From the NCBI RefSeq assembly GCF_900156875.1, contig NZ_LT707409.1, positions 603,058 to 667,057 of the forward strand: a stretch of DNA of 64,000 nucleotides, read 5' to 3'. Position 1 is the stretch's first letter, and each line of letters opens with the position of its first letter. The notes under the pieces were generated by a model. The model did no database searches and was not told the DNA's origin. It saw nothing but the letters and a program-made list of their open reading frames with translations. This document shows, piece by piece, positions 16,546 through 26,078 of the stretch. The DNA is from Robertmurraya dakarensis. Its GTDB lineage: Bacteria > Bacillota > Bacilli > Bacillales > Cytobacillaceae. Both the position numbers and the translations under genes were made by a program.

Positions 16546-19203
16546 ATGAGTGTTTATGTGATGACATATAGTGATCCGTTAAAACTTCACAGCCATCCCG
16601 GATTTAGTGCAAATAAAAATGCACTTCATATTTGTGCAACAGATAGCTTACGTGAAGGAATCGACAGCTTTTATCAAGAGTATATAAATATACCGGTAAT
16701 GAGTGCCGGATTATTAATTTCCTGGATATTAGGGGAATGGGCTAATCCAAATAAGAAAGTAGAACAATACACCCGGCTGACAAAAGTCATACATGATTTA
16801 ATAGATGAAAATAAGGATCAAGCACAAAAACTTCGATCTTTTCGATTAAATCAAATGGATGTCCTTCAATCTATGAGGCTGTTGACGGAATTAGGAATGA
16901 AGCCAGATGAATTGGCAGCAAAATCGTATGAAGAAAAGATATTCATTTCCCTTTGGAAGAAGATGATACTAGAGGACCCTTTAATAAAGGAATTATCTAA
17001 TAGAATCGATAGTTATAATAGACGGCCGGAGAAGATAAAAAATCGCATTTTACAAGTTCTAAAGGAAAAGCAAAGATTGATGGATAAAAACTCTGCAATG
17101 AAAGAAAAACTTGGATACGACTTTACCAAAATTGAGGATATAGAAGTAATAATTTTACATGGTTTTTATTTTATGACGCCTATTCAGCAGAAAATCTTTA
17201 CTCTTTTAAAAGAGGCCGGAATTAATATAATTTTTATGCACCTATATGACAAACGATTTCCAGAGACCTTCCGTGTTTACGAAGCATTTATCAATCGAGA
17301 AAACGGATGGATAGATAGAGAAAATTGGATGATAGAAGAAGAGAGTCAGGCAGTTTTAAACGGTGCGTGGTTTTTAAATCATTTCGAAGAAGACAAGCAG
17401 GCTGTACAAGATCATAAAGAACTGCCAGCTGTTATAAGATTTAAGGATTTTTATTCGTTCTTGGATGGGTTCGAGGATGAAAATAATCAAGAAACGCTCT
17501 ATGTATCACCAAAGGCTGAAGGATTAAATAATCGAATAAAAGAATATCATCCTGAACTTTTTCAAGATCAGCATTTCCTTTCATATCCGATTGGCCAATT
17601 CTTGTTCCATCTTCATACAATGTGGGATGATCAGGAAAATAAATTAATCATCACGGAACGCGCTTTATTTGAATGTTTTTCTTCCGGTTGGCTCAGTGTC
17701 GCAGAGGAGAATGGGAGGAATTACACAAATATCCTGCAAGATGTTTTTCCTTATTTCAGCGATTGTAAAACATTACAAGAATGGCAAAATCGGACAGGAA
17801 AATTAGAGGAAATTCATGATAAGGTGATAAGTGCTTTTGATCAATCTTATGATATTGAAGATAAGACACAGCGTTTCCATCAAATGTTGGAAAACCCTTT
17901 TAATCGTTTTTCCTATTTTAGAGTAAAAACTGAAGATGTAAGAATAGTATTAAGACTGATGAATCGTTTGTTCTATATTGCAGAAGAATTATTTCATCAG
18001 GAAAACAATTTTGTAAATCTAAATGATCATTTTAAACGACTAGAAGAACTGCTCTTTGAGGAAGGAAGTACAAGCTCGCTTCTTAAAGAAGAAAAACAAA
18101 TGTTGGAGACATTAAAAGCAAAACTACAAATAGGGGAGGCTGAATATGAGAATTTTTATATTGCAGATTTGGCCGAGGCTATTGCTCTTTATTTAAAAGG
18201 CAGTTTTATCGATCAAGATGATCCTAACGAAGTTGATATCCAGTCGGCGATATATGGTTTTGAAAAAATAGATGGTTTAATGTTTAAAAAAGATAAACCA
18301 ATACATGGATGCGGTTTAGATGAAGAGACACTTCCTTACCACTACAGTGCTTTATTATGGCCGCTAAACAGACAAACACTGGAAAAGACTAATAATACTG
18401 AGATAAAGCTTCTCAACATACGTGAAAAATATAGTAAAGAGATTTCCCGTTATTTATTTTATCTATTAATCAATTATTCATCTAATGTAAAACTTTCATG
18501 GATTGAGTCAATAAAAGATAAGGAAGTAAATGAATCACTGTATTTAACAATTGTTAATGAAATAAACGAATATGAAGCAGGCAAATTGGATTTTGCGAAA
18601 AAACCGAAAGATGAAATACTCAAAATAAATGGAAACTCTTTGGAAGACGACTTTTATTATTATCCCGTCGCTGCTTTAGCAGAATATAATATTTGCCCTC
18701 GTAGATTCTATTATAGTTTTATCGTGCAGCCATTTGCTTATTATAAACAAAGTTTTCACCATGGATTTTTATTTAGCAATCTACTAATGTCCGGCTATTT
18801 ATTTAGTAAAGAAAATAATCAAGCTGTTTACGAACAGACGAGAATACTATTTCCTCAGTGGACCGAGATTATGGCGAGAGAACGGGATGACTATGCAAGA
18901 AAAAGTCATAGACAGTTTAATTTGCGTGAACAGTTCCAATATGGAGACCGAGAATATGCCAATATATGCAGGGCTTTCCAATTTCTAATCAAGAAATGGA
19001 AAATCGAACAGGAAGATGTTATGGAGCCGGCGGATGCAGCATTTAAAGAAGAATATTCAAAACATGATTTTTTTAAGGGCTTGGAACAAGAAAAAGGTCT
19101 TATGGAAGCAAGACCATCTTCATTGTGCCGTTTATGTCCGCATAATAGTTATTGTAAAGATGCTCACTATCCTGTGGACGATGAAACGAGGAAATTATCA
19201 TGA
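16546..19203 (+). CDS. AddB-like protein with iron-sulfur cysteines, nuclease residues not visible
   Basis: This protein has about 885 residues from the ATG at 16546, behind AAAAAAGGGG; the ATG at 16492 lies inside the upstream gene. An AddB-type inactive helicase signature, VIILHGFYFMTPIQQKIF, lies near residues 201-218, with no Walker A before it. The C-terminal region has CPRRFYYSF (Cys near 717) and CRLCPHNSYC (near 861-870), the four-cysteine pattern of the AddB/Cas4 iron-sulfur nuclease domain. Between them I find no D and ExK pair, so the nuclease may be dead and only the scaffold kept. It overlaps the next gene by ATGA. This is a distant match: the family assignment rests on pattern and context. 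Confidence 0.65.
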   Translation: MSVYVMTYSDPLKLHSHPGFSANKNALHICATDSLREGIDSFYQEYINIPVMSAGLLISWILGEWANPNKKVEQYTRLTKVIHDLIDENKDQAQKLRSFRLNQMDVLQSMRLLTELGMKPDELAAKSYEEKIFISLWKKMILEDPLIKELSNRIDSYNRRPEKIKNRILQVLKEKQRLMDKNSAMKEKLGYDFTKIEDIEVIILHGFYFMTPIQQKIFTLLKEAGINIIFMHLYDKRFPETFRVYEAFINRENGWIDRENWMIEEESQAVLNGAWFLNHFEEDKQAVQDHKELPAVIRFKDFYSFLDGFEDENNQETLYVSPKAEGLNNRIKEYHPELFQDQHFLSYPIGQFLFHLHTMWDDQENKLIITERALFECFSSGWLSVAEENGRNYTNILQDVFPYFSDCKTLQEWQNRTGKLEEIHDKVISAFDQSYDIEDKTQRFHQMLENPFNRFSYFRVKTEDVRIVLRLMNRLFYIAEELFHQENNFVNLNDHFKRLEELLFEEGSTSSLLKEEKQMLETLKAKLQIGEAEYENFYIADLAEAIALYLKGSFIDQDDPNEVDIQSAIYGFEKIDGLMFKKDKPIHGCGLDEETLPYHYSALLWPLNRQTLEKTNNTEIKLLNIREKYSKEISRYLFYLLINYSSNVKLSWIESIKDKEVNESLYLTIVNEINEYEAGKLDFAKKPKDEILKINGNSLEDDFYYYPVAALAEYNICPRRFYYSFIVQPFAYYKQSFHHGFLFSNLLMSGYLFSKENNQAVYEQTRILFPQWTEIMARERDDYARKSHRQFNLREQFQYGDREYANICRAFQFLIKKWKIEQEDVMEPADAAFKEEYSKHDFFKGLEQEKGLMEARPSSLCRLCPHNSYCKDAHYPVDDETRKLS

Positions 19204-19406
19204 TTCGGATTGATTACTGGCAATCTATTGCTGCAAAATGGACGATAAAGCCAATGTCAAAGGAGAAAATAGAAAAGATCGAGTCATCTGCAAAAGAAGC
19301 GGTTTTACAAATGCAAGATGAGTTAATTAAACATCGGACCAAAAAGAAGATTAGATCAGCTGTAGATGAACTCTTTAGTGACGACTTGGATGATGACTTA
19401 TTTTAG
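19200..19406 (+). CDS. Small acidic-tailed protein in the AddAB-like operon, unknown
   Basis: This 68-residue protein starts inside the stop of the AddB-like gene (ATGA) and ends 11 bases before the next helicase gene. The middle is a charged helix (SKEKIEKIESSAKEAVLQM). The tail is very acidic (DELFSDDLDDDLF). I do not recognise a family. The tight coupling on both sides makes it a likely real gene and perhaps a linker or regulator subunit of the complex. Confidence 0.7.
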   Translation: MIRIDYWQSIAAKWTIKPMSKEKIEKIESSAKEAVLQMQDELIKHRTKKKIRSAVDELFSDDLDDDLF

Positions 19407-19417
19407 GGGGGTAAACA

Positions 19418-20851
19418 ATGGGGAAACTAACACTAGATGTCGATTTGACACCAAAGCAAAAAGAAATTATGGATTATGAAGGAGAGCATCTACTGATTAA
19501 AGGGATTGCGGGAAGCGGAAAAACCCTTTTGTTATTAAAACGAGCTAGAAAACTGTTAAGTGAAGAAAAAGATACAAAAATTGCGCTTTTTACATTTAAT
19601 AATACGTTAGCAAATTATGCCAGCGAGTTTACGGAAATGATTAATGATGACCGTATTCAAGTTTTTACATTTCATAAATGGTCATCTAAAGCTCTAGCCA
19701 GTCTTTCCAAATACCGCAGTGCAATTTCAGATAATAAGAAAAAAGATATTATTAAAAAAGGACAAAAGGAACTAGGAAGGAAAAATAGTAATAGATTCCT
19801 GCAGGATGAAAAATTTATTGATTTTATTTGTGATGAAATAACTTGGATGAAAGGTAAGGGTATTCTCCACAAAGATCAATATTATGAGATAGAACGTATT
19901 GGACGTGGTAAAAAATACCGTGTAACAAAGAAGGAACGAGAGGTCATTTTTTCACTTTTTGAATTTTATCAAAAGGAGCTCGCTGCAATAAAGCAATATG
20001 ACTGGGATGATCATGCCATAATTATAAATGAACATATTGGACGCTTACCGGAAAAAGTTAAATATGATCATGTCATGATTGATGAAGCCCAGGACCTTAA
20101 AGAAATGCAGCTTCGTGTCTTAAGACAAATCGCTGAAAAAAGCTTAATCATTGCAGCTGACAAAGGACAAAATATTTACCGGACGTCTTTTTCCTGGCGT
20201 GACATTGGAATAAATGTTCAAGGGGGAAGAACTAAAGTTCTGCAAAATTCATTTAGATCTACTAAACAAATCATTGAACTTGCCTATAGTCTTCAACAAC
20301 AAGATCCTCTCTATATCACGAAAGACGAAGATTATATTCCACCTCAATTGCCAGATATAGACGGGCCGGCTCCAGTGGTTTTCGAGAGTGGAGATCATTA
20401 TGAAGAGGAAGTTGTCTTAGTTCAGTTAGTTCAAAAAATCTTGGAAAGTGATAGCGAAGCAACTATTGGTATCCTAGGAAGGAAACAAAATTATTTATAT
20501 CGTGCCAGCCATCTTTTAGCGGAAAAGAAAATATTAAGTGAGTTTATTTTAAACAAGAAACCAGGAAAAGTTACTACTCCCGGGGTTAAGTTAACAACTT
20601 TTCATTCGTCTAAAGGGCTGGAATTTGATTATGTTATTATGATGCGCTTAAACGATAAGAATATTCCTTTGCTAGAAGACGCTGATGATGATGATGAACA
20701 ATTAGCTATTGAACGACGTCTGTTGTATGTTTCAATGACACGAGCGAAATATGGATTGTATATGCTTTACAATGGAAAGCCATCACGTTTTTTTGAAGAA
20801 ATGGATAGCAGGTTATATGAAAAAAAGTCCATCGAAGCCTTTCACATCTAA
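19418..20851 (+). CDS. UvrD/REP-type helicase-like ATPase
   Basis: This 477-residue compact superfamily 1 helicase starts at ATG after TTAGGGGGGTAAACA. Motifs: GIAGSGKTL (about 29-37), MIDEAQDLKEMQ (about 219-230), ADKGQNIYRTSFSW (about 246-259, motif III), FHSSKGLEFDYV (about 395-406) and RRLLYVSMTRAKYGLYML (about 433-450). The 2B-type insertions of full UvrD are short or missing. It is the second helicase of the operon. Gabija also pairs a UvrD-like helicase with a nuclease, but the partner here is not an OLD-family protein. Confidence 0.82.
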   Translation: MGKLTLDVDLTPKQKEIMDYEGEHLLIKGIAGSGKTLLLLKRARKLLSEEKDTKIALFTFNNTLANYASEFTEMINDDRIQVFTFHKWSSKALASLSKYRSAISDNKKKDIIKKGQKELGRKNSNRFLQDEKFIDFICDEITWMKGKGILHKDQYYEIERIGRGKKYRVTKKEREVIFSLFEFYQKELAAIKQYDWDDHAIIINEHIGRLPEKVKYDHVMIDEAQDLKEMQLRVLRQIAEKSLIIAADKGQNIYRTSFSWRDIGINVQGGRTKVLQNSFRSTKQIIELAYSLQQQDPLYITKDEDYIPPQLPDIDGPAPVVFESGDHYEEEVVLVQLVQKILESDSEATIGILGRKQNYLYRASHLLAEKKILSEFILNKKPGKVTTPGVKLTTFHSSKGLEFDYVIMMRLNDKNIPLLEDADDDDEQLAIERRLLYVSMTRAKYGLYMLYNGKPSRFFEEMDSRLYEKKSIEAFHI

Positions 20852-20862
20852 AAAAGAATACC

Positions 20863-21705
20863 ATGGATCTCATTAAAGAAGCTGCTCTCGACTATTATCA
20901 GTCAAGCAGTCAAATTAAGGACGAACCTGATTTACTTTTGCAGCTACGGAGGCTTCGATTCTCGAGATTCGGAAAGAAGATCTTTATTCAGGACCGCTTA
21001 CCATTTAAATTTGAGCCTAATGTTATTTTAAAAGAAAAATATATTAAAGAAGCGTTTGAGTTTAGTTACAATATGACCTACGGTAGAATGGGTGCCCATC
21101 GGATTACAAGATCTGGAGGTCAAATGTCTCGTTCGTTATCTGATATTTTCAAAGATACATTTCAAGGGAAGTTAGGTGAATTTGCAGTCTATCAATTCTT
21201 AACTAACTATGGAATAGAATGCACTGCCCCAGATTTAGAAGTTTTGCCACTCGGGTATTGGGACGAATATGATTTAAAGGCAGGATCAGAATTAATCAGT
21301 GTCAAAACAACAAAGGGAAATGGAACATTGCTATTGCTTGAAACAGACCATTATAATAAAGATGGAGCCTATACGGCTGTTCCAGAAAATGAAACACCTG
21401 TTTTATATGATTATTTTTGTTTTGTAAGAATAATGATGAACAGGAAAATTCATGAAGAAGATATAAAATATAAATCATTTCAGCAATTTATGAGTAACCA
21501 GGTGTTCCACATACAAATAACTGGATTTTTAAACCATCATACATTTGCAAATTGCGTAATAAAAGAAAGCTTTGTTATTCCTCAAGGGGCATATATAACT
21601 GAAAACATAAAAATGGACGTAGAAAATTTTTATGTTCAAGCAGCCGATTTATTAGGGATAGAGGAGTTTATAGCTAGGATGAAATCTAACTCTCATTATA
21701 ATTAA
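20863..21705 (+). CDS. Candidate PD-(D/E)XK nuclease, last gene of the AddAB-like operon
   Basis: This 280-residue protein belongs to no family I can name. A nuclease-like core is visible: GKLGEFAVYQFLTNYG (about 103-118, helix glutamate E107), then WDEYDLKAGSELISVKTTKG (133-152). Asp137 and Lys148 would be the D and K of the fold. The usual E two residues before the lysine is Ser146, so this would be a variant active site like that of some Holliday-junction or restriction-fold enzymes. It follows the helicase gene by 11 bases with a weak ribosome binding site, which suggests coupling. A nested terminator lies downstream. Confidence 0.6.
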   Translation: MDLIKEAALDYYQSSSQIKDEPDLLLQLRRLRFSRFGKKIFIQDRLPFKFEPNVILKEKYIKEAFEFSYNMTYGRMGAHRITRSGGQMSRSLSDIFKDTFQGKLGEFAVYQFLTNYGIECTAPDLEVLPLGYWDEYDLKAGSELISVKTTKGNGTLLLLETDHYNKDGAYTAVPENETPVLYDYFCFVRIMMNRKIHEEDIKYKSFQQFMSNQVFHIQITGFLNHHTFANCVIKESFVIPQGAYITENIKMDVENFYVQAADLLGIEEFIARMKSNSHYN

Positions 21706-21787
21706 TTTTTGGTTAATAAGGGTTTAATAGACAGTCCTGTATTATTTAATCATATTGGGAGTCATAATAGAGGTAATTTTATATTTC

Positions 21788-21841
21788 TGCCAGCGATTTA
21801 ATTATAGTGGTCGTAACACTATTCGGGATTGCTGGCTTTTA
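21788..21841 (+). terminator. Terminator of the AddAB-like operon
   Basis: GCCAGC (21789-21794) pairs with GCTGGC (21831-21836). An inner stem, TAGTG and CACTA, lies inside the loop, and TTTTAT follows. It lies about 80 bases after the last gene of the operon. Confidence 0.7.
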
Positions 21842-22199
21842 TATTCTAATTTTGACGATTATAGTCCTTCATTAGCTTTTCTAACCTTATCAACATCGAT
21901 AATAAACTATACATCAATTCTTAAGGTGAAATATTATTAATCGATACTCATTCACAGTAGGAAAAAATGATCTATAGGTGATGTGTCATTGAGGATGCAA
22001 AAAATCGGGTTTACATCGTTTGTAAACCTACTTGCCAAATTTAGTATTAATAAGGGAACCAGCTATGCTATATTAATTTTTGTGGAACAGTTTGATCCTA
22101 GAAATAGGTAGTATTCGAAAAAGAGGAATATACGGGGGATAATTATTCCAGGAAAAATTTGCAAGTTAATAGCTTTAATAGATTAAATGGAGGCATCAC
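21842..22199. other. Intergenic region with one short inverted repeat
   Basis: I see no gene here. GGTTTACA (22008-22015) and TGTAAACC (22021-22028) form an 8-bp inverted repeat with a five-base loop. It could be an operator for the small gene at 22200. AATGGAGG just before that gene is its ribosome binding site. Confidence 0.4.
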
Positions 22200-22433
22200 A
22201 TGGATGATGAAATTGTATATCGAAATGAAATCCTAGAATACCAGGATCAAAATGGGATTTCTTGTATTCTAGAATTGTATTTTACTAATTTTGGAGTTAA
22301 GGCTTTTGCAAGATTTAAAGATGAAATTGATGATACAACTGGATATGGTGTTGATATAAAGGATAAATATAAGGCAATAGATGATGCAATCAGTAATTTG
22401 TTCTATCAATACAAAATGTATAAGTTCAACTAA
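22200..22433 (+). CDS. Small hypothetical protein
   Basis: This 77-residue protein starts at ATG behind AATGGAGGCATCAC, a good ribosome binding site. The composition is acidic with mixed beta and helix character. It stands alone between the AddAB-like operon and the McrB gene. I do not recognise it, and nothing in the sequence points to a function. Confidence 0.6.
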   Translation: MDDEIVYRNEILEYQDQNGISCILELYFTNFGVKAFARFKDEIDDTTGYGVDIKDKYKAIDDAISNLFYQYKMYKFN

Positions 22434-22737
22434 AAGTACATCAAAGAATTTCAAAAACTAAGAGACAATGTTTTATTTCTAATGTAAGGTGCAGTCCTAC
22501 CTCCAAATAATATTTGTCCTGCAAGCCAAGACGATAAGAATACTTATTTTTTATAAAGATTAAAAAGATTCCCCAGGGCTTATCCCCTTCCGTAATAACC
22601 TTGATTGACTAGAGGAAAGCTAAAACCAATAAATAAGTTGGTGAAGTTCTCAAAAAGTTTTAGCGTCCAAAATAACAAACTAAGTTGTTAGTTGAAGATT
22701 TATAAAAAGTATTTTATGTAAAAAAGGGGATTAAAAA
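22434..22737. other. Intergenic region with possible RNA structure
   Basis: No coding frame is supported. The stretch holds several potential stems. GCTAAAAC (22619-22626) pairs with GTTTTAGC (22657-22664), with a nested CCAA/TTGG, and a C/G-rich patch CCCCAGGGCTTATCCCC lies upstream. The ribosome binding site AAAAGGGG for the McrB gene is at its right end. A structured leader or a remnant of a mobile intron is possible but unproven. Confidence 0.35.
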
Positions 22738-24753
22738 ATGGAAGAATATAATTTATATCCTGTGTTAACAAGCATCCGAAATTCTGAAAGTGTACCAGAA
22801 CATTTATTTGAACAGATGTTAAATTCCTATGATTTAACTATTGGAAATTTTGAAAATGGAGAAGAGAATCAAGTTGAATTCTCTAAGTTAATGGTTGAAC
22901 GCCTTTTTAAAAAAGAAAACAAGAAATTTCATACTATTACTTCAAAAGAGAACTTTGTTCATTTGACTAATAAAGATGATGACATACCTTTTTTAGTGTT
23001 TCGCCCTCTTAATGACCATTCCAGATCCGATTTAGGAATAGGGGATATATTATTTTCTTACAGAAGTGGACAATTCAGTGACTTAGATGCAGCCTTAAAT
23101 ACGAGAGGTATTTATGGCTTAGGCATAGCTATTTCTAATCCTATGAAGTTTAGTGACGAACATAATGGTAAAGGTGAATACAAAGACTATGGTGTAATAG
23201 TATTTTATCCATTTAGACTTCAAAGGCATTTATCGGTGCGTGATATACAATTAAATCCAAACACGATTAATTTGACCCCGTATAACGGAAATAGAAATGA
23301 CGCTTTACAATTTATTCCAAAAGAAAAACACTACAATACTTTGTTGGGAATGATACTTTTTAAAAATCCTCATATTAAGGGATTTTTAGAATTTATGAAT
23401 ATTTATACTGAAGAGAGTATTATTCCAGATGTTATTTGGGATAAGTACACGAAAACAGAGAATAGTGAAAATATTAATTTATACTATAAATCTGCGTTTA
23501 AGGAATGGCTACGAGAACAACCAGCGATTAAACCTAAAACTCAATCTAACTATATTTCAGCAATTAATACATTAGAAAGCATATGGAATAAACAACATGA
23601 TGATAGAAAAATCGATTTATGGGGAGACCCCTATTTTGTTAAGAATAATATCGGAAAGGAAACGTTATTTAGCGATTCTCAAATTAAACGATTAAACGAT
23701 ACACAAAATAACTCCCAGTCAGCAGCTATAAACTATTACTTTAAATTTTTAGAATTCCTAAAGGAGTATCAAATTAAAGGTATTAATCGAATTTATTTCG
23801 GAGCACCTGGAACAGGTAAGTCATACAACATTGAAAAATTTATTAAAGAAAATGGCTTACCTAATTATAATCATAAAATAGACCATCCAAACGTTTTTAG
23901 GGCAACTCTGCATCCAGAATATGGTTATACGGATTTTGTTGGGCAAGTAATGCCTGTTGTAGAACCAATTGGTGTAGAGGGAAGTGAGACTAAAATAGAA
24001 TATAAATTTAATCCGCAAGTTTTTACAAAAGCAATAAAGTTTGCTTTTGATCGATTAAAAAAGGATGAACCAGTTTTTTTAATTCTAGAAGAAATGTCAC
24101 GTTCAAATGTTGCTGCAGTATTTGGCGACTTATTCCAATTGTTAGATAGAGATGAAAATGGAGAAAGTGAATATCGTATTGATAATTTAGTTATTTCAAG
24201 TGAAATCTGGGGAGAATATTCTAATAGAAAAATTTATCTTCCTAACAATTTTTTTATTATCGGTACTGTCAACACAAGTGATCAAAATGTATTTGTCATG
24301 GATACGGCATTTAAACGGCGCTTTGAGTTTGAATATGTCGATGCCAATGAGGTTGCAAAAGATGGTAACGGGACACCCTTAAATAATTTCATGTTTGAGT
24401 TCTCAGATGACGATAGTAATGAAAGTGTCGTTTTTGATTGGATCAATTTATATAGAAGTTTAAATAATTTCATTACAAACCAGGGCGAAAAAGGGTTAGG
24501 ATTATCAGAAGACAAACAACTTGGCCAATTCTTCATCAAGTTTAGGATAAATGAAAATAGGTATAACTATAATCAATTCAGCGGAAAATTATTAGAGTAT
24601 TTATGGAATGATGTCCAAAATGTCTCATATTCAAATGTATCGATTTTTAAACAAGAGATTTCCAACTTCTCTACAGCATATAAAAATGTTAAGGATGGAA
24701 AAAATATATTTTCCAATGAATTACTTGAATATCTAAAGGAACCGAAACATTAA
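22738..24753 (+). CDS. McrB-like AAA+ ATPase with EVE/PUA-like N-terminal domain
   Basis: This is the 671-residue motor and recognition subunit of a type IV (modification-dependent) system. The C-terminal AAA+ part has RIYFGAPGTGKSYN (Walker A, about 352-365), LILEEMSRSNVAAVFGDLFQLL (Walker B with the McrB-type E-M-S-R, about 449-470) and VNTSDQN...DTAFKRRF (sensor, about 511-529). Residues 60-220 resemble an EVE/PUA-fold reader of modified bases (LGIGDILFSYRSGQFSDLD, then YGLGIAIS). A helical segment near 250-350 (KPKTQSNYISAINTLESIW) is phage-integrase-like in pattern. The McrC gene follows after 17 bases. Confidence 0.85.
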   Translation: MEEYNLYPVLTSIRNSESVPEHLFEQMLNSYDLTIGNFENGEENQVEFSKLMVERLFKKENKKFHTITSKENFVHLTNKDDDIPFLVFRPLNDHSRSDLGIGDILFSYRSGQFSDLDAALNTRGIYGLGIAISNPMKFSDEHNGKGEYKDYGVIVFYPFRLQRHLSVRDIQLNPNTINLTPYNGNRNDALQFIPKEKHYNTLLGMILFKNPHIKGFLEFMNIYTEESIIPDVIWDKYTKTENSENINLYYKSAFKEWLREQPAIKPKTQSNYISAINTLESIWNKQHDDRKIDLWGDPYFVKNNIGKETLFSDSQIKRLNDTQNNSQSAAINYYFKFLEFLKEYQIKGINRIYFGAPGTGKSYNIEKFIKENGLPNYNHKIDHPNVFRATLHPEYGYTDFVGQVMPVVEPIGVEGSETKIEYKFNPQVFTKAIKFAFDRLKKDEPVFLILEEMSRSNVAAVFGDLFQLLDRDENGESEYRIDNLVISSEIWGEYSNRKIYLPNNFFIIGTVNTSDQNVFVMDTAFKRRFEFEYVDANEVAKDGNGTPLNNFMFEFSDDDSNESVVFDWINLYRSLNNFITNQGEKGLGLSEDKQLGQFFIKFRINENRYNYNQFSGKLLEYLWNDVQNVSYSNVSIFKQEISNFSTAYKNVKDGKNIFSNELLEYLKEPKH

Positions 24754-24770
24754 AATGGTAGGTAATATTT

Positions 24771-26024
24771 GTGAGTGACTATAAATATACAATTGTTCAA
24801 GATGGTACCTTATTAAAGAGTGAAATCGAGAAAATATATAATGGGTATTTTACATATCGCGATATAAAAAGTAATAATGAAGGGGATTATTTTAATTTCG
24901 TTGGTTTTATATTCACTGAGGATGAAGCATTAGTGAGTTTCCCAAAACATTTTTTTTCTGAAAAGGATATAATTAATAAATCATCACTAAATATAGACAA
25001 GTATTTGAATCTTCTGTTTCGACTCATACAAAAATGTATGACCAATAATAATAAACGCCTTGTTCAGGTTAATCAAGAAATCAATAAATCATATCCCTTT
25101 GAACCATTTTATAAAATTTATGAGTATTACCAAAGATATGGGTTATTTACACAAGAAAGAGAAATAAAAAAGTTTGGCCAATATGGTAAGATTTTATGGA
25201 AAGATACATTTAATAAATCGCCGATAGTAATAAATCATGGGAACATACTATTTATGCCACCTGTAATTCAAAAACGTGTAACAGACTATGTATTTATTAG
25301 CAAATGTATGGCTTATGTTATCAATTCAACAATTGATAAATTTCATTTTTTATTTAACCTTCCACGAGTAAACTTAGAGTATAGAGATATAAACTTTACT
25401 AACAGTGATAGGATTATTGGAAGCTTAAAGAATGTAAAACAATTTTTATTTAAGGATATTCATCTTCAATTAATAGAAGACTTGATTGCTTATTTTAATA
25501 ATGAAAATCGTGGTAGTAAACATATAGAGATTAAGATCTACTCTTTCCATTTAATTTGGGAAGAGATGGTTAGAAATTATCTAAATAAGTATTTTTTAGA
25601 AATTGATGATGAGAATGAAGAGCTTATTTTTGAAAGTACAGGTGATCAAAAACATAATTTACTAAAAAGGGAGTTCGAATTAGATAGAAGAAGGAAAATT
25701 AAAGGATTAAAAACATATAAAATTGAACCTGATTTCTATTTTGAGGAAAGAGACAAAAAGTATATATTTGATGCTAAATATTTTACAGAAATAAATAAGC
25801 TTGACTATAAGCAAATATCCTATTATTTCTTACTTAAGAATTATGAAAATGATTTGAAATTAAAGATATATAACGGATTAATTCTTCCAACTTCAGAACC
25901 AAATATGAAGAAAGTTCATTTTAATTTAGATAAGGAGTTTAGTGAAGCTGAGGAAGAATTTAAAATTGTAGAATATTATTTGAATATGCAAAAATTGATG
26001 CAAATTTATTTAAATAACAATTAA
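24771..26024 (+). CDS. McrC-like PD-(D/E)XK nuclease subunit
   Basis: This 417-residue partner of the McrB-like ATPase starts at GTG. Its C-terminal nuclease core reads KIEPDFYFEERDKKYIFDAKYFTE (about 317-340), giving P-D...D-A-K, the McrC variant of the fold. The N-terminal 250 residues are typical McrC-type helical and beta segments with low conservation. It should cut DNA after McrB translocation. The operon ends with a good terminator. Confidence 0.8.
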   Translation: MSDYKYTIVQDGTLLKSEIEKIYNGYFTYRDIKSNNEGDYFNFVGFIFTEDEALVSFPKHFFSEKDIINKSSLNIDKYLNLLFRLIQKCMTNNNKRLVQVNQEINKSYPFEPFYKIYEYYQRYGLFTQEREIKKFGQYGKILWKDTFNKSPIVINHGNILFMPPVIQKRVTDYVFISKCMAYVINSTIDKFHFLFNLPRVNLEYRDINFTNSDRIIGSLKNVKQFLFKDIHLQLIEDLIAYFNNENRGSKHIEIKIYSFHLIWEEMVRNYLNKYFLEIDDENEELIFESTGDQKHNLLKREFELDRRRKIKGLKTYKIEPDFYFEERDKKYIFDAKYFTEINKLDYKQISYYFLLKNYENDLKLKIYNGLILPTSEPNMKKVHFNLDKEFSEAEEEFKIVEYYLNMQKLMQIYLNNN

Positions 26025-26049
26025 ATTGAATTGATAATTAAACAATTTG

Positions 26050-26078
26050 AGCTCAGAGTATTTGTCTCTGAGCTTTTA
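26050..26078 (+). terminator. Terminator after the McrBC-like operon
   Basis: GCTCAGAG (26051-26058) pairs with CTCTGAGC (26066-26073), with a seven-base loop and TTTT after it. It lies 27 bases past the McrC stop. Confidence 0.88.

Noticed and set aside
14000..19203. Housekeeping addAB genes
   Set aside because: The AddA-like gene lacks the nuclease domain and the AddB-like gene lacks Walker A and nuclease residues, so they cannot be the standard recombination enzyme.
19418..21705. Gabija system
   Set aside because: Gabija has an OLD-family ATPase-nuclease (GajA) next to the UvrD-like helicase. No such protein is here.
21755..21940. 61-codon open frame after the AddAB-like operon
   Set aside because: It runs across the terminator stem and has no ribosome binding site or coding-like composition.
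22434..22737. Group II intron or retron RNA
   Set aside because: No domain V-like stem and no reverse transcriptase nearby. Only generic stems are visible.
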